Shown here: piece after piece, positions 29,101 through 36,911 of the stretch
Position numbering within the stretch: position 1 is the first letter of the stretch
How the letters are laid out: the number at the start of each line of letters is the position of its first letter
Made by a program: the position numbers and the translations under genes
Source: an uncultured Saprospiraceae bacterium
Lineage (GTDB): Bacteria; Bacteroidota; Bacteroidia; Chitinophagales; Saprospiraceae
Length of the DNA: 58,759 nucleotides
Direction: 5' to 3'
Assembly: GCA_937928575.1 (NCBI GenBank)
Contig: CALFWW010000061.1
Span: 1-58,759 of the forward strand
Notes under the pieces: model-generated
Database searches by the model: none
Seen by the model: the letters and a program-made list of their open reading frames with translations, nothing else
What the model was told of the DNA's origin: nothing

Positions 29101-29934
29101 AATTTCTAACACCCATATTCCGTTTGGGTCAGAAGCATCATAATAGCTTGAAATTGGGTTTTCGGGAACATATTTTCCAACAAAGGGTGTTATGCTGGAC
29201 TCGATATCCGGTGTTCCACATTCTCCTATCACAAATGATGCAAATGTATTACAAGTGATATCAAATGGATCTCCATAATGATCGCCACTACTTCCATTAT
29301 CTGTAGACAATTCTACTTGAGCGCCTGAAGGAGAGGTCAGAAAAATTTCCATATCCGCAATCCACGGATGCTGAATGATAATTCTTATTTCATCGATAAT
29401 GACATCCGTACCTAATTCACTTCCAATAGAGGTATTTACATCAATTAAAAATTCATTGGCACTGGTACAGCTATTGTCTGGAATTTCCATCCCAATTCCA
29501 CATGGTGTTGGATTTGGTAATAAGGTGGAAAAAGTAAAAGGAACACTCCAAGGACTCGGTGCTTGTCCAACACATCTTGCACGCACATAAAATTGATACC
29601 TACTACCAGCTGACAAACCAGTCAATGAAAAAGGATTGTTAGCGACATTGGTATAAGTAGGCAAATTGGTCGGAAGTGATCCATATTCAACAATTTCAAT
29701 ATCCCAAGCAGTCGTGCTTTGTATATTGTTTTCATTCCATTGAAGGGTAACGGAAGTGGACGTTATATCAGTCACAGATAAGAAAGAAGGTGCAGTGCAG
29801 ACATTGCAAATATCGGAAGAGTTGTCAGCGAAAATATTTATTACGCTAAGACACAGGCATAGGAATATAATCCTTTGCGCGCACAAGGTGATTAGCCCTG
29901 AGCAAGTCGGAGATTTTGGGAAGACTTTTCTCAA
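23137..29934 (-). CDS. Giant T9SS adhesin with about fourteen SprB repeats
   Basis: 2265 residues. N-terminal signal region (IIFLCLCLSVINIFA). Fibronectin III-like domain (~45-140), P/Homo-B proprotein-convertase domain (~145-305, IPDNSCTSANEF, IRIIIQHPWIADMEIFLTSPSG, PNGIWVLEICDDA). A second FN3 follows (~305-400), then a MAM-like segment (~405-580) and an Asp/Cys MopE-like metal-binding segment (~590-645, YEDADMDGFGD, NDEDCNDQDGNIHPSANE). A lamin-tail domain (~720-860) and Ig-like blocks come next. About fourteen tandem SprB repeats (~1000-2160) each follow CxGxxxGxIxIxxxGGxxPYxYxWSNG...GxYxVTVTDANGC. It ends in a T9SS tail (KFELYPNPTSDIFNLNIEL). It resembles SprB-type gliding or attachment adhesins. 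No protease catalytic domain accompanies the P domain. Confidence 0.9.
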   Translation of the reverse strand: MRKVFPKSPTCSGLITLCAQRIIFLCLCLSVINIFADNSSDICNVCTAPSFLSVTDITSTSVTLQWNENNIQSTTAWDIEIVEYGSLPTNLPTYTNVANNPFSLTGLSAGSRYQFYVRARCVGQAPSPWSVPFTFSTLLPNPTPCGIGMEIPDNSCTSANEFLIDVNTSIGSELGTDVIIDEIRIIIQHPWIADMEIFLTSPSGAQVELSTDNGSSGDHYGDPFDITCNTFASFVIGECGTPDIESSITPFVGKYVPENPISSYYDASDPNGIWVLEICDDAGSDTGTLEFFEIVFDANVCFQPTDLDANTVSANSVDLTWNVQGSCNEVIVEYGPSGFTPGNCAAFNGTTILLSCPVIQPFSISGLSPSTNYDFYIRADCGNGNCSTNACPVMITTDCLTPPVSEVENFDSQSICNAACGANCPITGIWLNGNSDFDWLVANTPTPSFNTGPQQDVSATGNYIYMETSGNNCSGGKQAVLMSNCMAINSSTGNCHLSFYSHLFGPAIGSLLLEITTDGGANWSTLVTKSGNQGDFWEKNYVDLSAYEGQVVQFRFVGISGTGYTGDIAIDEIKFYGSQSLGVPQNIFYEDADMDGFGDANSIMRSCDTIIPTGFVANDEDCNDQDGNIHPSANEINCNGEDENCNGNNDDSIFPTPAVNSAIVCKGETATLTPTMFPTGTFYWFNSPTSNTPIANGNIFTTPVLDNSTTYYLVDSTVLFPGLRISEVDLGAEDIIEIQNIGQATDFTGWSVVLSNNYNNINSVNTTQWNLGSMSANEIDYRSDDATAGSNYLGNNIIWNAGSYPTFAGWAMIVNNTGQVVDALFWGWQSSAISNFDININGYNITSADLPWTGNGVNVSSGCGQGNTITLTGANETNSATDYANCIAASIGNPNSNLDLMRVCKSSRIPIIVEVDEAPSLVVVGNTPTICAGTNFDLSSIGIYDTNDAHGITSYHTGTPTTAANYMATPIVNPLTTTTYYIRSSTARGCSDEIPVTINVNNSMSVGINPIGTINACDGSNKTITGLTQGAGMPPYTYLWNTGATTESITAASNPQGGITNYEVTITDANGCFGVASMNINSYTISVSIDQVSPVSDCNAADGEIILTPFGSPPYSYTWTGPNSGSSSGIMTSFSIPNLVQGAYRVTIEDGEGCLVVIPQTLLTVEGPAANATLISTTSISCPGQNDGAIDITMSGNNPSATWSNGSTTEDVSNLAPGLYDVTVSDGQCTSILSGIFIEEPEPLYIDANTIKSPDCVGEATGTIEIEVSGGNPPYIFNWNNGQTTQNMDEIGVGNYSVVITDANNCSIISNTIQVSDPAPIEIIIDEVTHIDCFGSDDGAINISVSGGTGSYSFDWSHGEATEDIFNLQPGSYAVTATDANGCSVISNFVEIQEKSVLETEFDQVQNILCHGSLNGFIEITTTGGTTPYTYFWSNGSTAADQANLPAGIYEYTVTDALGCNIISQQINVTEAPTLNLTIDAIHNVTCTNGSNGYIQISTSGGVEPYTYLWSHGEITESVNDLSTGEYQVTVTDANECVFISTTIALNEEGAFVSNINQVQQINCYGAKNGMVDVEVSGGLLPYSYFWNNGSTTEDLVDIEPGIYIVTIIDAGGCTDIHSTTISEPIPLQPEVMDLQHISCEGEADAMIQLFTNGGIAPLSYSWSNGDTGSMATNLAAGLYDVTVTDAFGCEVILQNIPIVEPDGIYVDVVNFEQIDCVGATDGVIDITVVGGVSPFTYQWSNGNVTQDLINVGADDYSLTLTDANGCQQFTSVISLFEPLSSMTTNDMVKMDVSCYNASDGQVMVEIVGGTSPFQYNWSAGQNHISIYASDTISNLGPNTYDVTITDANGCIHISPSLTITEPTSVITTLDQVVHNDCNNATAGQISISTFGGQPPYTFHWSNGNPNEDQENLTTGVYDVYVEDAAGCISSTAVIEVEQPGVNLNYNINIVENVTCVAAADGLINVTTFGGAAPYDYQWNNGATTPILSNLSGGYYFATVTDANGCQHLIDTIEIVEATNELAIGLLEIYGNSCFGASEGAIDIDIMGGVAPYDIAWSNNQAIQNISALPGGIYNVTVTDAHGCVTHSPNYFIDEPSAFQLDIISIGSPSNMSVGSLQIVVNGGTAPYQYQWDENTNNQTTNLATNLPPGVYYVTITDANNCITTYNGAVGFTTSLENELGVNKFELYPNPTSDIFNLNIELSENQNFEIRLTDIAGKILESTKVLSTNDYTQFMEVSNLTSGLYIVEIHFKNRKVVKKKLVVLN

Positions 29935-30445
29935 TTTTTCGTTTTACTAACCGTTTAACTGAATTTAAAGCAGATTAATTTTAAATCAGTTGAGAAATCA
30001 TATTATAAAATAACAAAATGTGATTCTATATATAATCGTCTCAAAGGAATAGAAAGCTGCTCTTAGGTACAAATTATTTGATACTTTGTATTGACAGATA
30101 TTCCTTTAGTAAGCGTGATGGTAAATGTAGAAAGATTTCTTTTGTTGAAAAAGGATATTAACGATTAATTTGAAGTGTAGTTGGTTGGTTTTCAGTTGAT
30201 GGGATGATTAACCATACTATTTTTAAAACATCCAGACATTGAAAGACATTTAAGGGGGACGGGAGGATATTGGGATCAGTTTAGGTTTTCATGTCTTTTG
30301 AAAATACATTTTTCCTTATAACAGCGACCGAGGGATAACCTCGGTCGAACACACTGAATTTTGTGTTTTGATATCACTAGTTGATGCAAAATACAATTTT
30401 GCTTTTACCTCGACTGAACGAATCGTTGGCAGTTACGTTGACTCG
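29935..30445. other. Gene-free stretch with a perfect hairpin
   Basis: No credible gene. CGACCGAGG (30325-30333) and CCTCGGTCG (30339-30347) form a perfect 9-bp stem with a 5-base loop about 100 bases past the leuS stop. No T-run follows on either strand, so it is not a textbook terminator. The part near 29935-30000 should hold the promoter of the giant adhesin gene. Confidence 0.4.
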
Positions 30446-33313
30446 CTACCCTACTACGATATTAATCATCTTCTTTGGTACAACAATAACTTTACGTACG
30501 GTCTTTCCTTCTGTCCATTTTTGAATCTCTTCCATGGCTAGTGCAACTTTTTCCATATCTGCATTAGACATATCTACTGCGAATTTTGAGATTGCACGTT
30601 TTTTACCATTGATACAAATTGGGTAGGTGATTTCATTTTCCGCGACATACTTTTCTTCGAATTTTGGAAATCCAGAAAGATGGACGGAAGTATTGTTTCC
30701 TAATTTTTCGTATAACTCTTCTGTCATAAAAGGAGCGAAAGGTGCCAATAATCGAACGAGTGGTTCAAGGATCGCTTTCTTACTACTTTTTAATTTCTTT
30801 AATTCATTAACAGCCACCATGAATCCGGAGATACACGTATTGAATGAAAAACGCTCTACATCATCGCACACCTTTTTGATGGTTGCATGAAGTACTTTCA
30901 TTTCTTCTTTTGTTGGTGCTTCATCCGTCACCATCCAATTGCCGTTGTCGTCATAAAACATACTCCAGAATCTACGTACAAAACGCCAAACGCCATCAAT
31001 TCCTTTTATATCCCATGGTTTGGATTGTTCGATTGGGCCCAAAAACATTTCATACATTCTGAATGTATCGGCACCATGTTCCGCGACTACATCATCAGGA
31101 TTTACAACATTAAAATAACGTTTAGACATTTTCCCTACCTCTGAATCGGTAATCAGTTTAGAATCGGTGACACCAGCTTGTACCGGAGTGAATGCACCTT
31201 GATGGTAAGTACCCATCCCGCATTCAAAAATAGCATCTTTATAACCCGGTCTCCAATCAATAAATTCTCGAATGCCTTGCATGGTCAAATGAGATTCTGA
31301 AGAACCATAGTCCGTCATGAAATCAGCATGAACGGGTAATTTTGAAAATGCGGTGATTCCTTTTTTTTGCGCTAAAGATGAACACATAAAATGATGATGT
31401 CCATTCTTCTTTTCTTTTAGCAGATAGATATACTCGATGACCCCTTGAATCATTCCCTGATTAATCAACTTTTTGAATGGCTCTTTGGTTGGAACCAATC
31501 CATAATCAAATAAAACTTTGTGCCAAAATCGAGAATACAACAAATGACTCACGGCATGCTCTGTTCCTCCAATGTACAAATCCACATCTTGCCAATAGTT
31601 TACTGCTTTTTTTGAAACAAACTCTCCATCATTGGTTGGATCCATGTACCTTAAAGCATACCAGGACGAACCAGCTGTTGCCGGCATTGTATCTACTTCT
31701 CTTCTTTTCCCAGGCACTTCATTGACCCATTCCTCATTTTTTGAAAGTGGAGACTTCCCACCATGCCCCGGTTTGAAATCATCAATCATAGGTAACTCTA
31801 CCGGTAGCTCATTATCTGGTACCGCATGTGCGATTCCAGCATCATCAAAATAAATTGGAAAAGGTTCTCCCCAATATCTTTGACGACTGAAATTCATATC
31901 TCTCAGTTTGTAATTGATTTGTCGAGTACCGATATTGTCTTTTTCGATTTTACCCAACATATAAGCTATCGCCTCTTTTACTTCCATCCCATTGATGAGA
32001 TCTGAATTAATCATCACACCAACTTTGTCAAAATCTTTTGCATCCGGATATTTAGAGCGATCCACAACGGGAATAATTTCCAATCCGAATTTTTTGGCAA
32101 ATGCATTATCTCGCTCATCATCACTAGGTACTGCCATAATCGCACCTGTACCATAATCATTTAATACATATTCGGCAATCCAAATCGGAATCTTTTTGTT
32201 ATTAATCGGGTTGATGGCATAACTTCCTGTGAATGCACCAGTCACTTCTTTAGCTTCTGACATTCGATCAATTTCAGATCTGGACTCAACGTATTTTTTG
32301 TATTCGTTGATTTCATCGACATTGCCCGGTTGCGTTAATTGTTGAACTAACTCATTTTCTGGAGCCAATACCATGAAGGTAGCCCCATATATGGTATCTA
32401 TTCTAGTTGTAAAAACTTCAATTTTCACATCCGAATTCTCAACAGGAAAAAACAATTGCGCTCCTTCGGACTGACCAATCCAATTAGACTGCATTGCTTT
32501 TAAAGAATCAGACCACTCCAAATCTTTCAGATCATTTAACAATCTATTTGCATAAGCAGTTACACGTAATGCCCACCCTTTCATTTCTTTCTTAATAACA
32601 GGATGTCCGCCACGATCGGATACGCCATCTTTTACTTGATCATTTGCCAAAACAGTTCCTAAACCTTCACACCAATTGACATACCCGATTTTTTGGTAAG
32701 CCAAGCGATAATTCATCAGCACTTCACTTTTTACCTTTTCATCCATAGCTTTCCACTCTTCAGCTGTGAAACCTGTTGGATGAGAATGATCTGCATTCAC
32801 TTGTTGATTTCCATTTTTTTCAAATTCAGCGATCAAACTTTCAATGGGCATTGCTTTGTCCGCACCTTTATCATAGTAGCTTTCGAATATCTTTTTAAAG
32901 ATCCACTGCGTCCATTTATAATATTTTGGATCGCAGGTTCGCACTTCCCGATCCCAATCAAAACTGAAGCCCAGATTGTCCAATTGCACTCTATACTTCG
33001 CAATATTATCAGCCGTACTTTGGGCAGGATGAATTCCACTTGTGATAGCATATTCCTCAGCAGGTAATCCAAATGCATCAAACCCCATTGGATGCAAGAC
33101 ATTGAACCCATTCATTCTTTTGTATCTCGAATAAATATCGGAAGCAACATAACCTAACGGGTGTCCTACATGCAGTCCCGCCCCTGAAGGATAGGGAAAC
33201 ATGTCCAACACATAAAATTTAGGTTTGGATTCGTCTAATTCGACTTTATAAATTTTATCTTCCTCCCATTTCCTTTTCCACTTTTCTTCTATTGCTGCTG
33301 AGTTAAATTCCAT
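30446..33313 (-). CDS. leuS: Leucyl-tRNA synthetase
   Basis: 955 residues. It charges tRNA-Leu and edits mischarged amino acids. The HIGH-type motif HVGH is at 48-51 and KMSKR at 728-732. The editing domain contains TTRIDTIYGATFMVLAPEN and GTGAIMAVPSDDERD. The core PATAGSSWYALRYMDPTN motif and the anticodon-binding region near the C-terminus are present. It is longer than the E. coli enzyme (860). The extra length includes residues inserted between the catalytic halves (~150-185) and before KMSKR (~640-700, VIEYIYLLKEKKNGHHHF and on). It is monocistronic. Confidence 0.97.
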   Translation of the reverse strand: MEFNSAAIEEKWKRKWEEDKIYKVELDESKPKFYVLDMFPYPSGAGLHVGHPLGYVASDIYSRYKRMNGFNVLHPMGFDAFGLPAEEYAITSGIHPAQSTADNIAKYRVQLDNLGFSFDWDREVRTCDPKYYKWTQWIFKKIFESYYDKGADKAMPIESLIAEFEKNGNQQVNADHSHPTGFTAEEWKAMDEKVKSEVLMNYRLAYQKIGYVNWCEGLGTVLANDQVKDGVSDRGGHPVIKKEMKGWALRVTAYANRLLNDLKDLEWSDSLKAMQSNWIGQSEGAQLFFPVENSDVKIEVFTTRIDTIYGATFMVLAPENELVQQLTQPGNVDEINEYKKYVESRSEIDRMSEAKEVTGAFTGSYAINPINNKKIPIWIAEYVLNDYGTGAIMAVPSDDERDNAFAKKFGLEIIPVVDRSKYPDAKDFDKVGVMINSDLINGMEVKEAIAYMLGKIEKDNIGTRQINYKLRDMNFSRQRYWGEPFPIYFDDAGIAHAVPDNELPVELPMIDDFKPGHGGKSPLSKNEEWVNEVPGKRREVDTMPATAGSSWYALRYMDPTNDGEFVSKKAVNYWQDVDLYIGGTEHAVSHLLYSRFWHKVLFDYGLVPTKEPFKKLINQGMIQGVIEYIYLLKEKKNGHHHFMCSSLAQKKGITAFSKLPVHADFMTDYGSSESHLTMQGIREFIDWRPGYKDAIFECGMGTYHQGAFTPVQAGVTDSKLITDSEVGKMSKRYFNVVNPDDVVAEHGADTFRMYEMFLGPIEQSKPWDIKGIDGVWRFVRRFWSMFYDDNGNWMVTDEAPTKEEMKVLHATIKKVCDDVERFSFNTCISGFMVAVNELKKLKSSKKAILEPLVRLLAPFAPFMTEELYEKLGNNTSVHLSGFPKFEEKYVAENEITYPICINGKKRAISKFAVDMSNADMEKVALAMEEIQKWTEGKTVRKVIVVPKKMINIVVG

Positions 33314-33523
33314 AATTCTATTTTGTAGTATTGCGGTCTAATTTGAGGTGCGAAAATACATTTTTTGAAGGAGAATAAGTATGTCAAAGTTAAAAACCAA
33401 TTGGTTGGAACTTTCGTTTCCTTAAAATCATTAAATTAGTAGTATCTTTAATACAAATTTTCACACAATTTGAATCATATACTTAGCGGTGCTAGGTGCT
33501 ATTATAAACTAAAAATACTAATC

Positions 33524-33994
33524 ATGATCAGGAGTCTTTTAAAAGTTGGGTTAATGTTGGCCGTTGGATTAATCGGCTACAATTATTTCTTTGGAAACGC
33601 TGAAGAGCAAGCTTCCAGTCGTAAAATTGTCGGAAAAGTTGCGGATGCAGGGAAAGCAGTCGGTGGCGTTTTTAAGGGAGAATATCAGAAATTTAGAGAC
33701 GGCAAATATGACAATGCCATTTCAAAAATCGGTGGAGCATTGGATAAAGGTAAGGAGAAGCTGAAAGGCGGAACAGTATTGTTGAAAAAGATCGATGATT
33801 GGACCGAACGTCAGGCTGAATGGCGTCAAACAAAAAGAGATTTGAAGAAGCAGCTCAAGGAAGCCGGTTCTGATGCGGATAAATCAGAAGAAATTCAACA
33901 AGCAATTAAGCGGCATAATGAGGAAGCAGAAGCTTTAAAGGCGGAAGGAAAGAAATTGCAAGAAGCTGCTGAGCAAGAAGGGGCGGAAGAGTAA
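33524..33994 (+). CDS. Small membrane-anchored coiled-coil protein
   Basis: 156 residues from ATG 33524, which places a hydrophobic segment (LLKVGLMLAVGLIGYNYFF) at the N-terminus. The in-frame ATG at 33470 would add 18 residues that look non-coding. The rest is Lys/Glu-rich and helical: a Gly-rich hinge (VADAGKAVGGVFKGEY) followed by a long predicted coiled coil (WTERQAEWRQTKRDLKKQLK...AEALKAEGKKLQEAAEQEG). I do not recognise a named family. It stands alone, divergent from leuS. It is likely an inner-membrane or envelope tether (inference). Confidence 0.65.
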   Translation: MIRSLLKVGLMLAVGLIGYNYFFGNAEEQASSRKIVGKVADAGKAVGGVFKGEYQKFRDGKYDNAISKIGGALDKGKEKLKGGTVLLKKIDDWTERQAEWRQTKRDLKKQLKEAGSDADKSEEIQQAIKRHNEEAEALKAEGKKLQEAAEQEGAEE

Positions 33995-34249
33995 TTATAC
34001 ATTAGAAATTTAAAAAATATAAATTGGACCTTTATTCGTGAGCGCGGATGGGGGTTTTTTTTGTTTGGAGGGTTTGGGATTGTTGCCGGGAGTAAGGATA
34101 GACTACTTATTGTTATATTATCTTAAATTGACAAAGGTTGAATACGCGTTGAGGGCTAAGGCTCCTCAATCCAGGGCTTAGTGCAGGTCAAACCACACAT
34201 GGATTTATAAGAAGTGCTAGTAATTACAACTAGATGTTGGGAGGATTAA

Positions 34250-34320
34250 GATTTCCTTATAAGCGTCTAGAGGGGCTGATAGCCCGCTAAACGCAATCAA
34301 CATGGCCTAAATAGGAGTTC
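34250..34320 (+). repeat. Structured repeat, left copy, flanking the transposase relic
   Basis: It starts GATTTCC, then the hairpin GCGT-c-TAG-ag-GGGCT-gat-AGCCC-g-CTA-a-ACGC (34263-34294), and ends TAGGAGTT. A second copy with different but still paired stem bases is at 35154-35217 in the same orientation. Together they bracket the transposase relic at 34466-35133, as REP elements do for RAYT genes. The rest of the gap 33995-34465 also holds a TTGAGG...CCTCAA hairpin near 34150 and no gene. Confidence 0.65.
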
Positions 34321-34465
34321 TAAATTTAACTTTCAACGAATTGACTGTATATTGTTATATAATTTCAATGATTACATGTCAAACTATGCGAAAAATTTGT
34401 AAGTTCACATTTTTTTATCCACACTGAACTTTATTGAAAAGTCAGAAATAAAACATACTAAACCT

Positions 34466-35133
34466 ATGGTTAATAAATATGCTGAATTTGAATATGAGCA
34501 TTTTTATCATGTATTCAATAGAACAAATAACAAAGTAATACTTTTTCGATGCAATGAGAATAAACGATATTTTCTTGAACTTATTCAAAAACGACTTTGT
34601 GGATACTTGAAGATTTATGCCTATGCATTGTTAGGAAATCATTTTCATTTAGCGGTATCTGTTCGGGATTTGACAGAAATAAAAAATCATATTTTAACCA
34701 TTCCAAAAGAAGAGCAAACTAAAACAGAAACTGAATGCTTAGAATCTGAAATAGATGAAATGAATATTCATGATTTCATCTCCACACAATTTGCTCGAGT
34801 ATTCAATAGTTATGCGCAAGCTATCAATAAGCGATATAAAAGAAAAGGACATCTCTTCCATTCACCATTTAATACAAATTGTAGTCTAAAATTAAAAAGG
34901 AAAGTAATTTTTCGCACTTGATTTATTATATCCACCACAACAGTCGAAAGCATGGCTTGGTGAGTGATTATCTTTCAGATCGCTGGCATAGCTATCACGA
35001 AATCTTGTAAGCTAATGATTTCCCCATTGAGCGTAAATTCCTTTTTGAATGGTTTGGTGGTGTTGAAGAATTTGTAAAATATCACCAAGGAAAATATTTG
35101 GAGAAGGATTTTAGAGCGGTATGGATTGAATAA
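34466..35133 (+). pseudogene. REP-associated (IS200-like, RAYT) transposase, frameshifted and with a premature stop
   Basis: Residues 1-140 read as a Y1 HUH transposase of the RAYT family: YEHFYHVFNRTNNK start, ALLGNHFHLAV with the metal-binding HFH at 59-61, and FNSYAQAINKRYKRKGHLF, whose tyrosine is the likely nucleophile. The frame ends at 34921 after NCSLKLKRKVIFRT. The true continuation is in another frame (HLIYYIHHNSRKHGLVSDYL, then RWHSYHEIL), which needs a shift in the A-rich run near 34890-34905. A TAA at 35008 then interrupts that frame, after which ANDFPIERKFLFEWFGG and VEEFVKYHQGKYL continue to 35133. With two lesions it is probably inactive. It is bracketed by structured repeats. 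Confidence 0.8.
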
Positions 35134-35153
35134 AAAATTGTCGTTAGGTTAAT

Positions 35154-35217
35154 GATTTCCTATAGAACAATTAGGGCTTCAAACCCTCTAATTGCGATCA
35201 TGATTGTTTGTAGGAGT
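35154..35217 (+). repeat. Structured repeat, right copy, flanking the transposase relic
   Basis: Same layout as the copy at 34250-34320: GATTTCC start, hairpin CAATTAGGG...CCCtCTAATTG (35168-35194), TAGGAGTT end. The stem bases differ from the left copy yet stay complementary. Confidence 0.65.
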
Positions 35218-35258
35218 TAGTTTTCAATTCCATAACAGGTAAAAAACGCCTAGTAATA

Positions 35259-35445
35259 TCAGTCTTCAAATTTCCCAACAATTTTAAATCCATATTTCAG
35301 ATAAAATTCAGTCTCATTACAATCAGCATCTAATGTGATTTTTGAAAAACCTCTTTTCTTTACTTCGTGAATTAAAATTTCCAACATAAAATTTCCGCAT
35401 CCATTCCCCATATATCTGGATCTACAAAAAAATTATATAAGTTTA
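35259..35445 (-). pseudogene. GNAT acetyltransferase C-terminal remnant
   Basis: Read on the minus strand, NLYNFFVDPDIWG (the V-P...GxG approach of GNAT folds) is followed, after a one-base shift near 35405, by GNGCGNFMLEILIHEVKKRG and FSKITLDADCNETEFYLKYG-FKIVGKFED, then the stop at 35259. The pattern helix - ITLDAD - N..FYlkyGF..vG is the end of a GNAT N-acetyltransferase. The front half and the reading frame are lost. It sits between the transposase relic and the YjbR gene. Confidence 0.6.
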
Positions 35446-35468
35446 AAAATCCTCAAAGGCTTCTCAAA

Positions 35469-35819
35469 CTATGCCAACCGCTCCCGATCTGCCTTCTTCA
35501 TCCCCTTCACAACCATATCATAGGAGTGATCAATCATTCCCATTAAAGTTTCATGGTCTAATGATTCTTCAAAAGCAACCGTATTCCAATGTTTTTTATT
35601 CATGTGAAAACCTGGTTGTACTTCGGGGTATTTTTCACGTAATTCAATGGCATATTCAGGATCGCATTTTAAGTTGACGGTAAATTCTTCTCGACCCAAG
35701 CCTGTTGCTGCAAACATCTTGTTAAGTACTTTAAATACTAATGTCACATCATCAAAAGGAAAGCTTTCGGTGACTTCTTTTTTGGATAAGCAGTAGGTTC
35801 TAAATTCTTCTATGTTCAC
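35469..35819 (-). CDS. MmcQ/YjbR family protein
   Basis: 116 residues, the full usual length. Motifs: N-terminal EEFRTYCLSKKEVTESFPFDD, KVLNKMFA, FTVNLKCDPEYAIELREKYP, PGFHMNKKHWNTVAF and DHSYDMVVKGMKK. These match the YjbR/MmcQ family (a double-wing, CyaY-like fold with proposed DNA binding). The biological role is not settled. It stands alone. The region behind it (35134-35468) is occupied by relics. Confidence 0.88.
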   Translation of the reverse strand: MNIEEFRTYCLSKKEVTESFPFDDVTLVFKVLNKMFAATGLGREEFTVNLKCDPEYAIELREKYPEVQPGFHMNKKHWNTVAFEESLDHETLMGMIDHSYDMVVKGMKKADRERLA

Positions 35820-35921
35820 GGGTTTGACAAATTATAAATTGAAAAATATAAATTATAAATAGGACAACTTGGACGCAGGACTAATCGTTAGGACGCGAGA
35901 TTAATTTATAATGTATAATTT

Positions 35922-36008
35922 AAAATATGATCAAAGTACGTGAGTACGTGAGTGCATGAGCGAGTGAGTACGCATGGCCCGCGAACTCATGCGCTCTGAT
36001 CATATTTT
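35922..36008. repeat. Inverted repeat bracketing a GTGAGTACGTGAG core
   Basis: Arms AAAATATGATCA (35922-35933) and TGATCATATTTT (35997-36008) are perfect inverted copies. The core has tandem ACGTGAGT/GAGTGCATGAG words like those in the elements at 3404, 10063 and 40665. It lies in the short gap before the 3-hydroxybutyryl-CoA dehydrogenase stop. Confidence 0.6.
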
Positions 36009-36023
36009 ACATTTTTAATTCTT

Positions 36024-36911
36024 CTAAGCGAAGCTTGATGAAACCACCAATTCCTTAGACCCCTTCGTATACTTATAAAACCCTTCCCCACTCTTTCTAC
36101 CTAATTTACCTGCCATCACCATGTTAGAAAGTAAAGCACATGGAGCGAATTTTGGATTTCCAAAACCATCTTGCATCACTTTACAAATGGAATGAACGAC
36201 ATCTAATCCGATAAAATCAGCCAACTGTAATGGTCCCATTGGATGACCCATTCCTAATTTCATCACAGTATCAATTTCTTCGACTCCTGCTACCCCTTCA
36301 TGCAAGGTATTGATCGCCTCATTAATCATTGGAATTAAAATACGATTGGCCACGAATCCTGGGTAGTCATTTACTTCTGTTGGAACTTTCCCTAAAGTTT
36401 TTGACAATTCCATAATGGTATTGGTGACTTCATCCGTAGTTGCGTATCCTCTGATTACCTCTACCAATTTCATGATCGGAACTGGATTCATAAAATGCAT
36501 ACCGATTACTTTTTCAGGACGGGAAGTGACGGCTGCGATTTTTGTAATGGAAATAGATGAGGTATTGGTTGCAAGAATGGCGTTGGCTGGTGCCGTTTCA
36601 TCCATTGACTTAAATATTTTCAATTTCAAATCTACATTTTCGGTGGCAGCTTCTACGACCAGGTCGGCATTTTCGACTGCAGGTTTTAATTCGGTGAACG
36701 TCTTTATGTTGTCAAGCGTATTATTTTTATCGACTTCCGTGATTTTCTCTTTTGCAATCATTCTGTCCAAATTCTTGGTAATGGTTGCCACTGCCTTATC
36801 CAATGCCTCTTGTGAAATATCGACTAATGAAACCTTAAAGCCTTTCATTGCAAAAACATGCGCAATTCCATTTCCCATTGAACCGGCACCTATAACTGTT
36901 ACATTTTTCAT
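36024..36911 (-). CDS. 3-hydroxybutyryl-CoA dehydrogenase
   Basis: 295 residues. NAD(P)-dependent oxidation/reduction between 3-hydroxyacyl-CoA and acetoacetyl-CoA, as in butyrate or PHB/fatty-acid metabolism. The N-terminal Rossmann motif GAGSMGNGIAHVFA, the VVEAATENVDLKLKIF region, the NTSSISITKIA motif with the catalytic serine environment, and HFMNPVPIMKLVEVI with the catalytic His are present. The C-terminal dimer domain (PGFVANRILIPMINEAI, MGHPMGPLQLADFIGLDV) is also present. Length and motifs fit the stand-alone Hbd/PaaH class. It has no partner genes of the pathway next to it. Confidence 0.93.
   Translation of the reverse strand: MKNVTVIGAGSMGNGIAHVFAMKGFKVSLVDISQEALDKAVATITKNLDRMIAKEKITEVDKNNTLDNIKTFTELKPAVENADLVVEAATENVDLKLKIFKSMDETAPANAILATNTSSISITKIAAVTSRPEKVIGMHFMNPVPIMKLVEVIRGYATTDEVTNTIMELSKTLGKVPTEVNDYPGFVANRILIPMINEAINTLHEGVAGVEEIDTVMKLGMGHPMGPLQLADFIGLDVVHSICKVMQDGFGNPKFAPCALLSNMVMAGKLGRKSGEGFYKYTKGSKELVVSSSFA

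Noticed and set aside
30339-30360. Terminator for leuS at the CGACCGAGG hairpin
   Set aside because: No T-tract follows on the minus strand, so I list it only as a hairpin.
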